64,000 bases of DNA from Euglena gracilis (Eukaryota; Euglenida; Euglenophyceae; Euglenales), in contig CP154956.1 of assembly GCA_039621445.1 (NCBI GenBank), positions 37,412,553 through 37,476,552 of the forward strand. Reading direction: 5' to 3'. Shown here piece after piece: positions 11,253 through 21,240 of the stretch. The notes beneath the pieces are model-generated. The model saw nothing but the letters and a program-made list of their open reading frames with translations. It was not told the DNA's origin and did no database searches. Both the position numbers and the translations under genes were made by a program. The stretch's first letter is position 1; each line of letters opens with the position of its first letter.

Positions 11253-12256
11253 GGGGTTCGATGTAACAAGGGCGGGGTTTAGGTGGGGGTGCCCCCCCCC
11301 CCCCCACTCAACCGAGGGAGGTCCAGACCACCCCCCACCTGCCAAGGGAGGTGGGGGTCACTGAGCTCTTACCCCTTTAGGGTAAGAGCAAAGCTTACCA
11401 CTGGGGAAAACCCCCCCTCGACCCCCTCCCCCCCCCCCCGGGGTCGGGGCCACCAGGAGAACCGACGGATTATCACCATGATCCCGGCCCCGTTCCCGGA
11501 ATTTTTTTTTCAGTCGCGAGCGACTGGATTTCTAGCTTCCGAATCACCTGGGTTTGACCCCCAACTCCCCGCCAAGCCCGAGTTATTCACGCGCGAAGGG
11601 GTCCAAACTGGGTAGGATCGGCCTGCCCCCTCCCTGGATAAGCCCCCCCCCTTTGGACTCTGCCATTTCGGCCAAAAAAAATGTCAAAATGTCAAAATCA
11701 ATTTTCAAAATATATCCAAAATGAAGCCCAATCAAAGGAAATGTCCAGAGACCTAATTTGAAGCCCTTGGAACGCCCCATCTGCCGGTATTTTGATTTCC
11801 CCGCAACTCCCCGCCTAGCCCGAGATACGGCCGTTTTTTGGCCCAGATGCTTGCCCGTTTTCAGGGGTTGGGGGGTCAAAAAATGTCAATTTTCAAATTT
11901 CTTGAAAATGATGCAAAATCAAAAGAAATGTCCAGAGACCTAAATTGAAGCCCTTGGAACGCTCTATCTACTGGGATTTTGGTTTCCCCGCAGCTCACTG
12001 CCTGACCCGAGATACGGCCGTTTTTCGGCCAATTTAGGCCATTTTGTACACTTTTTCCACTGGTGGACTCGGCCGTTTTCGGCCAAAAAAGTTGAAAAAA
12101 ATCGATTTTTTTTGCCCGAAACGATGTTTTTTGGCCTCCCGGACCCGGAAAAACTGTTTTTTGAGCCGAAAATGAGCGTTTTTCGACCCGCCAGCGCCCT
12201 GTTTTGGGCCGCCAACCCATTGAATTTGGGTCCCCCACCTGCCTTATATCGAAGCC
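11253..12256. mobile_element. Family T element, about 1 kb, carrying family S module
   Basis: The left end GGGGTTCGATGTAACAAGGG (11253-11272) is inverted relative to CCTTATATCGAAGCC (12242-12256), matching the ends of the element at 8202-8593. Inside are the GTCACTGAGCTC module (11349-11660) and a tandem of about 185-bp units (about 11737-12030). This suggests that the S sequence travels inside T-type elements. No coding sequence was recognised. Confidence 0.6.
11737..12040 (+). repeat. Two diverged direct repeats, unit about 185 bp
   Basis: AAATGTCCAGAGACC, GAAGCCCTTGGAACGC, ATTTTG.TTTCCCCGCA and CCCGAGATACGGCCGTTTTT occur in the same order at about 11737-11850 and 11925-12035. A third diverged copy is at about 4560-4680. 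Confidence 0.75.
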
Positions 12257-12727
12257 TGCCACCCCCCCCCCCCCCCGGTCGGGGTTTGCAGGTCAGGGAA
12301 TGCGTATGACCCCCCTGTCAGGAGGGGGGGGGTGTTGGAACCCGGTCGGTGGGCAAGGGGAGGTTGGCTTACATAGGAAAACAAGCCACAGAACCACGCG
12401 ACAAAAGTTCCACAAAGACCAATACTGGTGGTTGGCACCCACCACACGTGTCCTCCAGGTTTCTCCGCTCTCTTCTGGGCGGAGCCGCCGAGGACTCCGC
12501 AGCCTTCATCACCAAACCGAACCAGAAGCCTGCTGGCGGTCACCCAGCAACCCACACGAGACCACAATCTTGTTGCCCAAACCCTGCCGGCATTGGGGGG
12601 GACTGGCAGTTTTCTGGCGGCGTCCTTGGATGGATTGAACTTTGTGCCAGGACGGTCCTCAATAGGCAGGAAATTCGAATCTTCCCCGACACTGGCAAAA
12701 CAAATTCCAGTGTTTTCCGGTGGTTCC

Positions 12728-12931
12728 CAGGGCGGTCCATGAGGGACGGCAAATTTTGTTTTCCCGTCAAGGGCCGCCCCTTAAGGACCGCCCTTCGCAA
12801 TGGTCGGATTCCAGAAATAACTTTTTCCCTGAAGTCAACCCAATTTTTCCAAAACATGCCAGTTTTTCACCCATTTTTCCGATTAAATTTTTCGGTGAAT
12901 TTGCTGGGATGGGTTATTGAGGACCGCCCTG
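12728..12931. mobile_element. Small hAT-like TIR element (CAGGGCGGTCC ends), family V
   Basis: CAGGGCGGTCC at 12728-12738 is perfectly inverted at 12921-12931 (GGACCGCCCTG). The flanking 8-mers GTGGTTCC and GAGGTCCT agree at 5 of 8 positions, consistent with an old 8-bp target duplication. Related, less complete sequences with GGACGG/GATGCCAGAAATC blocks lie at about 14285-14567, 17058-17165, 26358-26665, 27005-27190 and 34741-34975. At 12931 and 26665 the right end directly abuts an exon. Confidence 0.65.
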
Positions 12932-13115
12932 GAGGTCCTCTCCACCACGGTGGCATGCTGGCCCCGGCCCAAGGACAAGGAGAAGGGCTCCCGCCCCAGC
13001 ACCCCTCCCCCGGCGATGGAGGCGGAGCTGGTGATGTCCTCGTCGGGCGGCGACCCGAGGGAGGCCGGCCCGCCCTCCCTCTCCCCCAGGCTCCTGCTGG
13101 TTCGGGTGGCCTGCA
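12932..13115 (+). CDS. Exon of unrecognised protein, Ser/Pro-rich
   Basis: The open frame reads EVLSTTVACWPRPKDKEKG, then a Pro/Ser/Glu-rich stretch (MEAELVMSSSGGDPREAG) and LSPRLLLVRVACR. GC-rich codon use and the likely AG acceptor at 12932 argue for a real exon. It probably belongs to the gene on either side (7771-10030 or 15390-19751); the connection cannot be settled from sequence alone. Confidence 0.4.
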
Positions 13116-13239
13116 GAGGTGATGGCAGATCCCCCTCGACCCCCCAGGTATTTTTCCCCCCGCCAATACATTTTTCAGCTGGCCCGTGGGACCCCCCCGG
13201 GTCTTTCAGAAAACCCTGCTACAAAGCAGCTCACTTGAA

Positions 13240-13676
13240 GACAGGCGCTTTTTTCTTTTTTTTCCAAAAAATTTCAAAAATTTTGAAGGTTTTTTAAGGC
13301 GTTTTAAAATTTTAGAAAATTTTAAGGCATCTATTTATTTCCAAGGGCGGTCAAAGAGCCATCCAAGTGTCGAACCAGTTTCGGTCAACGTCGAAAATCA
13401 AAGTCGAAAAATGCGTTGTTTCGAGTTTTGGGTGGGGATGGACAGCGTTTCAGCGATGCCAGAAATCATTTTTTCTCCTGGAGTTGACTTGCTTTTGCTG
13501 AGATTTTCCGACTTCTTTTTTTGGTTGAAATTCGGAAATTTTTACAGGGCGAACTTTTTTAAGTTTTAAGGCTTTTTAAGGCATTTTGGCCAAAATTTTT
13601 AAGAAAAGAAAATTTTTAAGGCTATTTTTTTAAAATAGGGTTTTCTTTTATGACGCTAAAAAAATAATGCCTGCCC
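13240..13676. mobile_element. hAT-like MITE, family W (CAGGCATTATTTTTAA ends), copy 1
   Basis: It starts CAGGCGCTTTTTTC and ends TAATGCCTG. The A/T-rich interior shares blocks with 28650-29048 and 29250-29632: AAGGG(C/T)GGTCAAAGAG, TCGAACC, GCGATGCCAGAAATC and TTTTAAGGC. Non-coding. Confidence 0.6.
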
Positions 13677-14284
13677 GAAGTGCTTCAGAAAGGATTGTCT
13701 GTGTGGGGTGAATGAAAATATGGTGAACATCACAGAAGGTCCGTGTTGGGTGAAATGACATTTGGGTTTTTATTCAGAAAACAAAATTCGCAAAAGAACA
13801 ACCTCGTTTCCACGATGGTGCAAACTGCCGGAGGAATTTTTTTTTTGCAGTTGGGTGGAACCGTCTGAGTGGAGGGGGGGAGGTCCAGCCGGTGATTTTC
13901 TCGATGCAGCTTGTGGAAATCCCAGGCAGCGGACCCCCCCCCCCCCGCCGGGTCCTTCAGCAAAGGCCTGGCTGGATCGTTTGGCTGCATGGGAACGGAT
14001 GAGATGGCAGGGGCCTGTGCCCTACGTCCCCCAGCGACGGACAGAAGGTTTTGTTGCCGGAGGAGCCCTGGAACATCGCATCCCCTCCCCCAGCGTCCCC
14101 CGTCCAGGTCTCGGACTGATCTGTGCCCCGAGGTGAACAATGATTTGCATTCCGCCCCAAATGTGTTTTCCACTGCAAAGGGTGGCAAAATAAGTCCACC
14201 CCAGGTCTCTGATATGACAGAAGGATGGGCCCGCATCGTGCCTGGAGGCAACAGGGCCGGCTGTGCCGGGGCGCTCCACAGGGA

Positions 14285-14567
14285 CAGGGTTTTTTTCTCT
14301 CCTAGGCCTAAGGGACGGCCAACGGCCAATCCAGGGGTCGAATGGGATCAAAAATTACAGAGGGAAAACACTTTTTTTGATGCTTTTTGATGCTTTTTGA
14401 TGCTTTTGGGTTGGTGGGCGATGGTGTCAGGGTGCCAAAAATCGCTTTTTCCCCCAAAGTCAACCCATTTTTGCCAAAACTTGGCCATTTTACTGGCCAT
14501 TTGTCCTGTGGATCTTTCATTGAATTTGCCGGGCCGGGACTTTTTTTCCCTCAAGGACCACCCTGGG
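14285..14567 (+). repeat. Family V-related repeat
   Basis: CAGGGTTTTTTTCTC, AGGGACGGCC, GGGGTCGAATGGGATC, GTGCCAAAAATCG and AAGTCAACCCATTTTTGCC are present in the same order as in the other family V copies, ending GGACCACCCTGG. It contains three tandem TTTTTGATGC units (14373-14405). Confidence 0.6.
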
Positions 14568-15380
14568 CTGCGCTCGAATATTTATAGTTGAATAATGTGT
14601 CTTCTTTGGTGTTTTGGCTGAGCAGGTGACGTTCCCACCAGTTTTTTCCCACGTCAACCTGTTTTTGTCGAGGTATTTTGAACCTTCACCGTTTTCCCCC
14701 TGCGGATTTGTTGAATGGATTTGGAAAGTTTGCTTCAGAACCGTCTTGTTTGGGGTGGCTTCTAACTAGGTTTGGCGCACCGCACCCTCTCTTGATGTCT
14801 TGCGTTGAATGTTTACAACATCGTCACTGACCACAGACATCGAAGGGTTCAGCTGCAGCATGAAAAGAGTGAGCCTGCATTGACAGCTGAGTTCATGATT
14901 ATGAGGCCATCAATTTTGAAGTAAACTCCTAAACCCCACCCCCAAATAATACCCCCCCCCCCCAGTTTCCCGCAGCTTATTACTGAACAGTTGAAGTCGG
15001 GCTGGGTGATTATTATTTTGGGGGAGTTATTACATGTGCGAAAATTCCTAAGTCAAAAATTGACCCAAAAAATCAACAGGTCCCCCAAGCCCCTTTTTTG
15101 AATTTTGCCCTTCTATTTCTTTTTTTCAATTTCATTCCATTTCCCTATTTTCGAAAATTGGATGCCATTTTCGAGATTCATTCTTGCCCAACTCATCATT
15201 TTTTTGTCTTTTTTGCAGTGTTTCTGACGATTTGCATTCTTTTCTTCCTTGCCTTTTCCACAGCGCGGTGGGGGGCGATTCTTATTTGGGTCAAATACAT
15301 CGGCACGGGGGGGGGGGTTGGTATTTGGAGGTTACCGGGAAACTGACTCATGCTATTTGGGTGGCCGCTCACCACGCTGC
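14568..15380. other. No gene recognised
   Basis: This is AT-rich intron-like sequence with short C runs; no exon, RNA gene or repeat relationship is seen. Confidence 0.4.
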
Positions 15381-15389
15381 CGCCAGGCC

Positions 15390-18300
15390 GGGCCTGCCCC
15401 CAACCCAACCCCCTGCGGCAGCCCCAGCCCCCGCCCCGCCTCCGCCCCGGCCCCGGGCCTCCCCCCCGCCACCCTCACCCCGCCCTTCGCCCTCTCCCCC
15501 AGCCTGCCCCTCCCCTCCCCCGGGGACCCCAGCCTGGCGAGCCTCCTGCCATGCTTCAGCAGCCCGGCGGCCCCGACTGCCCGGGCCGACGGCAGCCCCC
15601 TGGGAGAGCCTGGCGCCCGGGAGGAGCCGCCGCCCTTCCCCTCCGACCTCAGTCTGGGGGGAGGGACCAGCAGCCGCAACAGCAGCCCCAAGCAGGCACC
15701 CTCCGGCATCCGGGAAATCCCAACCCCCCGACAAAGCTCCCCCCAGGGGGCGGGGGAGGGTCAATCTTCCAGCCCAACCCATCAAACTTCCCCCAAATGC
15801 GCCAAACAAAATGGGCAGGGAAAAAACCTTCAGAGGTTGCTGGTCAAGCTGAGAAGGCCACCACCGACGCTGCTCCTGTGCAGTTCCCTGCAAACCCAAA
15901 CCAACTGGCAACTCCTGAATAATTTCTCCCTCCAGTCGCCCAAATAATAGTTCAATTCGTCCCAATTTTATTTGAAGCCTAAGGAAAAACACCAAGTTTT
16001 AACAACCCAGTGAGTATGTTCACACTTTGTGTGCTTGTCAATATGTGGGGAGGGACCTTCTGATCCTTGGACCTAATTTCTAATGTAATCTAATTTCTGA
16101 TGTATTACAAAGTTCCCCCATTTTTTTTGGCAAGTTTTGGGCAGATCAGGTTTCTTTTTCAGGAAAATCTCATCCCTGGGGGGTGCATGGGCAAAGGGGG
16201 GAAGGCATTTTCGACCCCCCCCCCCGGTGGGGGAGTCAGGTTTTGGGGTGGGTGGGGTATAAAGCACACCCCACGGCGCCTGGGACCTGACAAGGGCCAT
16301 CTTCTATTACTTGGGTAATTCCCAGGCCTCTTTTTTTTAAAAAAAAAGAAGGGTCCCCCAGGGTGTGTGTGTGTGGGTACGGGGCCGGACCCTCCCCCTG
16401 GGGTCCCGGGCCTCTGGCCCGGGAATGAATTTCGGTCCAAAGCGCTACGGCCAATTCCCCCCCCCCCGGGTCTCAAAGACTAAAGAAAGAGAGGCCTGTT
16501 GCGGCTTGGGACCGAAAACAGGCAGTCATTCGTGACTGCCATTCTGACTGTGAAGTTCTGGTCCACAGGGCCCCCCACGAGGCTGGAGGCTGCCTGCTGC
16601 AGAGGGCACCCCGGAGAGGCGGCCCCAACCCCCGCGGCTGGATGATCCGGCGGCCCCCGTGGTCCCCGTAGCCCCCAGCCCATCGGAGGTTTTGGCCAGG
16701 GCGGGGCAGCAGCGGGCTGGGGGGGGGGGCTGCCCTCAGGGAAATCTGTCTCCAATGTTTTGGGGAATACGGGCACATCTGCCGCTGGGGAAGAAGTCAA
16801 AGGCGTCTTTGCCGGGGTATCGGGTCGTATGCAACACTGCCCTGGGCCTGGGGGAGGTGGCGGAGACAACCGGAGACCTTTGCGCCATGCAGGCGTGCCC
16901 ATGCCCTGCCCAGGCCGGCCGCGGGCAATGCAGCCCTCGGAAGAAGCTGGCCGGGGGGGGGGGGGGCTACCGCTGCAGCCCGTCAAACAGTTTTCAGTCC
17001 CCATCCCAACCCTCTAAAAACGTTTCCAGGTCCTTGAGTGTTGGTTGAGGCTCTAGCAGGGCGGTCCATAAAGGACGGGAAATTCTTTTCCTCTAAGGAC
17101 GGCCCCTTACGCCCTTAAGGACCGCCTTTAGGCGTAAGGGACGGGGTTTATTCAAAGGTCGAAACCTGACACCCCCAAATGACTGGCATGTTTTCATTTT
17201 TTTTCGGTGACCCCCTTAAAAATACCAGCGACCGTCACCTTTGGCAGTGGGGGGTGCGCTTCTACGACGTGATTTTTGTTGCTTTCCGTTGGAACCCCAT
17301 CTCCGCGGGTGGGGGTGCGCTTTTATTTGGACCTTGCCCTTGTCCGGGGAGAGAGCGGGTTTGGGGGGTTATATAAGTTGCGTTTTGGTTGGTTTGCCCT
17401 AGGCCCTCAGGGGAGGTTTATAAATGGGGGATTATAAATGTGGGCAGGGGTTCATCCTTCCCTGGGAACCGTGGCCCATCTTCTGCTGCCAAAGTGCCAA
17501 AATAGCATTCCCACTCCCTAATTTTGCACGCATTGTAAAAAGTGTTTTCCCATGTTGTCACCAAAAGTATTGCAAGGAACACAGATCAAGTACCTCAAAA
17601 AAGAACACATTAAACGCTAAAAGTATTTCAAAAATACGTTGCTGACTAAAACCGATCACACATTCGGTTAACAAAATTTCTCCAAATCATATCCCCCCCT
17701 TGTAGGCAACTTCATCTAACCAGATAATATCCTTGGAGGATTATCAGTTGGGGGTGCATTCGTTGCTGTTTCTGACTACGTTTCACCCTGAACCCACTCC
17801 AGGGCTCGACAAAAAGTCCCTGAAGCTCTGTCGGTGGGGTCAACCCCCCTGCCAGTCCCATCCCAGTGCCCCCCCTGCTGCCAGTCCCATCCCAGTGCCC
17901 CCCCTCATGCTTTCTTCAGCTTCCGAGAACGCTGGTTTTTCGGTCAAAGTTTTGCTTTGGAGTATTCCTTGCCACAATGGGTCGACCCCCCTCCACACCT
18001 GGCCTTCACGTACATCCTGATCCACCCCACCATGTTTTTGTCTCATTCACCCCCCCCAGCCCAGGTTACTTTTTGGGTCGGTTGCTGAAAACCCCTTGGG
18101 GGAATGTATTTTTGGGGGGGGTTTAACGATTGAAGATCTTCTGACCTTTCCGTCCAGTTTGACCCTGTCCGGCCCAGTGACCAGGGGCCGGACCTGCTGG
18201 GGGGGGGTTGCCCCTCGTCCCCAGCCTCCCCCAACCCGCTAGTTTTCGCCCCCTCCCCCCTCGTTGTGCTTGCCGAGGCCTGCCCCTGCCCCCCCAGAAC

Positions 18301-19751
18301 CCGCAGAGCCCGCGGTGCCCTCCCCTTCGCTGCCCGCTACGGCCGCCGCCCGGGAAATGGCGGGGGCCCTCTGGCGGCGTGCGGCCTGCGTTGCCGGCCA
18401 CGTCACGCCCAGGGCTTTGCCTGACAAGCGCCGGTGCCCCCCAGCCCCGGGTGTCTGCGGGACTGTCCGGGTCGACCGCCCCGACAGTCCAGAGCCCTGC
18501 CCCCCCGCCCCTCCTCACGCTGCGGACTGCCCTCGCCCTTGGCCTCCTCGGACACACCTGCGTCGCGTACTCCGCGTGGCGCGGGGCGGGCGCGCTCCAG
18601 TGCCGGCTGCGGAGCGCGGCGGCGGAGGTGGCGGCGGCGGACGCGGCCGGGCGGGCGGTGCGGGCGGAGGCGGAGGCGGTGCGACAACAGCAGCTGCTGA
18701 TGGGCCCAGGTCGCCGTTTGTGATGACCCCTCTTGATCCTCCAACTTGAAATTCTAACACATCCTGCCTGATCTGATTTTGAAAGGGTATCCCATGGTTG
18801 TCTCAATGCATCCACATGACTTTCCTGGTATGTGGCATAAACCGTCACCCGCACGCACACATGCGCGCTCACCCCCCCCCACCCCCCCACCCACCCACCC
18901 CCCCCCCCCCCACCCGCCCGCCCACCAACACCCGCACATGCACCACACGAGCAGATTCCCCAACGAGCTGCTTATGGGGGGATCATTATCAGACGGGCCG
19001 TTCACACAATGGGGGGTCTGAACTGTGCCCCCCCCTTCCCGTGTCGTTTACACCTCCGCAGCGTTCAAAGCTGCCCCCCCCCCCACAGCGCCGAACCCCC
19101 CCCACCCTCCTGTCCCCGGCGCACCACGGCCTGCCATTGCCTGGGTGCCCTGGCCAGTCTCCTGGGGCCTCCGAACGGGACCGCCGCCCCGCCGGCGCCG
19201 CCCGGCGTGGCCCGCCACCTCCACCGGCTGCTGGACGACGTGGTGGGGGCGGCGCCCCCTCAGCACCCCTCGCCCAGCCCGAGCCTTGCGACGGGTGACG
19301 AGAGGGGGAGGCGCCCAACGACTGGGTTGTTATCGCACACAAACGGCAAACAGCACACGAACCGTTTGCTTCTGCCGACAGCAAGAGAAACACACGAAGG
19401 CCGCCAGGTTTCTAACCTTGCTCATTTCGGCTTTGGAACCAACCTGCATTCTGAGGAAAGACCTGAAGATCATTGCCTAAACCCCATGGCACCCACGGCA
19501 CCCACGGCAAGGTGCACCCAAGGCATCTACACAGCCAAGGCAGGGTACTGTGGACGTGCGCTGCCGACACCGCCCCTCCCACTGCCGACCTCACGGCTGC
19601 CTTGCACTGGCACCGGACGTTGCAGTGGCTCCTGCTGGTCGTCAGCTTCACAGTCGGGGCCATCATGGTCTCCGCCCTCCTCGGACCTCCGTCGGGGCCG
19701 GCTGCACTGCAAGCCCTCCCTGGGGCGTTGGCGCGCCTCATACCCTGGTAG
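15390..19751 (+). CDS. Unrecognised Pro/Ser-rich membrane protein, several exons
   Basis: GC-rich exons in order: about 15502-15715 after CCCCCAG (SLASLLPCFSSPAAPTARAD and LSLGGGTSSRNSSPKQ); about 16590-16720 (LDDPAAPVVPVAPSPSEVL); about 18250-18420 (REMAGALWRRAACVAGH); about 18440-18712 with a probable transmembrane helix (LRTALALGLLGHTCVAYSA) followed by an Ala/Glu/Arg-rich coiled-coil-like segment; about 19130-19290 (GVARHLHRLLDDVVGA); and a terminal exon about 19560-19751 with a second hydrophobic helix (LQWLLLVVSFTVGAIMVSA) ending TAG at 19749-19751. The exons probably form the C-terminal part of a membrane protein, possibly continuing the 5655 or 7771 genes. I recognise no family. A partial family V repeat lies at 17058-17165, and a C-rich CCCACCC tract at about 18875-18925. 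Confidence 0.4.
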
Positions 19752-20084
19752 CTGGCCCCAGGCCGAAATGTCGCCCCACGATGCATTATTGCCCCCCCGC
19801 CGGGCTGTATTACTTTCCACACAATGCCACGTCTCTCACCCCTAACTCCCTGACCTTCCGCACATTCGCACATGGCTTCTTCATCCGGCAACTTGTGCTT
19901 GCAGGCCCTCCTTTGATGCTAAAACGAACGTGACCAAAAATGACAATCCTGTTTTTTTAAAAAGAAAGTTCAAATGGGGGGGGGGGTGGTATTGGGGCAG
20001 ACAAGGGGGTGCTGTCGATCCCCCTACCGGGGGGGGTCAGGTTTTGGGTGGCTTGTGTACCCCCCCCCCCCCCCCCCGGGATCG

Positions 20085-20517
20085 ATGGGAAGCCCTTCGA
20101 CTTTGAGGAAGGTGGTAGGGGGGGGGGTCTCGACCCCTCCCTGGGGGTGCAGTGGCGGGTGGGGGGTCCGGACCCCCACCCCCTCCTTTACAGGTTCCAA
20201 AAATAGCGAAATATTTTCTTCTGGCACTGCGCACCAGAAAATGAGCAAAAGACACCTTTTTTTCCCTCACTTTTGGACATATTGCTCATTTTTGGATGTT
20301 TTGGTGTTCATCACATAAAAATGTTCAAAAATTTCAAAGAATGTGCATTTTGGATTGATTTTCAAAGAAAAATCAGGGATTTTTTTTTAAAAATGGCCCA
20401 ATTTCTGGCCCTTTGCCTGTCCACAATGCCGAAAATTTTCCAGACCCCCTCAGTTTCAAGGTAGGAGGGGGTCGGACCCCCCCCCCCCCTCAAGCCAAGG
20501 CTTCCCATCTATGCCTG
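20085..20517. mobile_element. Small inverted-repeat element
   Basis: GATCGATGGGAAGCCCTTCG (20089-20108) is imperfectly inverted at about 20490-20512 (CAAGGCTTCCCATCTATGCC). The arms continue as G-rich and C-rich runs with GGGGTC and GACCCC. The interior is AT-rich and non-coding. Confidence 0.55.
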
Positions 20518-21084
20518 CCCCCCTTCCCCACGTCGCTTTTGGCACCGGGGGCAAAAAAAAGGCCATTTTCAAAGGAGAATTGGCTTGGTCGGCAGGCACC
20601 AGGACCTAAAACCGACCCCCGGGGTGCCTGTCATGGACAGGCACCCTATGGCACAATGCACTGCCCCTGGGTTGGCAAAAAGAAACCCGCTCCCAGGGCA
20701 GGTGGCAGTATTTCCAAAAACCAGAGCCCACCGACTGAAGACCGAGTGAAGTGAAGTCGATTTATTTCTGGATGGTGATTGACAATGAAAACCCTGGGTC
20801 ATCGCTTTGCCAATCCTCCCATCAATCCGCAATGGTCGCCATGTGGATTGAATGGAAGATTGCAATCGGTTTGCTCCCCAAATGGGTCCCGAGGCAGTCC
20901 CCCTCACCCTGCTCGCCCTCCTCTCCAATGCGCCTCTCTCCCCCGCATTCCACGCCGCTGACCCATGCACCGTTGCGGGGGCGGTGTTCCCCGCCTGTGT
21001 CCCCGGGCTGGGCTTCTGCGAGCCCTTCTGCGAGCCCCCCCCCCCCCCTCACCGCTCACCGCCTTCTGGTGCCCTCCGCAGCGG

Positions 21085-21240
21085 ATGGCGCTGGGCGGCT
21101 GCCGGGGGGCCCTCTGCCGCGCCGCGTGGCAGTGGTCCGCCGCCCCCCGGAGGGCGATGGGCCGCCGCTGGCTGGCCACGGCGGACCCGGTGTGGTACCC
21201 CCACAAGTCGGGGGCCTCCTTGCCCGGCGGAACACAGGGC
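21085..21240 (+). CDS. First exon: mitochondrial targeting presequence
   Basis: The exon starts MALGGCRGALCRAAWQWS, then APRRAMGRRWLATADPVWYP. This has many Arg, no Asp/Glu in the first 35 residues, and an RRWLAT segment resembling a processing-peptidase site. The ATG lies four bases after a CCGCAG, so upstream non-coding exon sequence is possible. The 3' boundary is unclear. Confidence 0.55.

Noticed and set aside
12595-12730. Frame with WQFSGGVLGWIELCA as an exon
   Set aside because: Composition is intron-like, with no splice edges, and it is interrupted by the TIR of the family V element.
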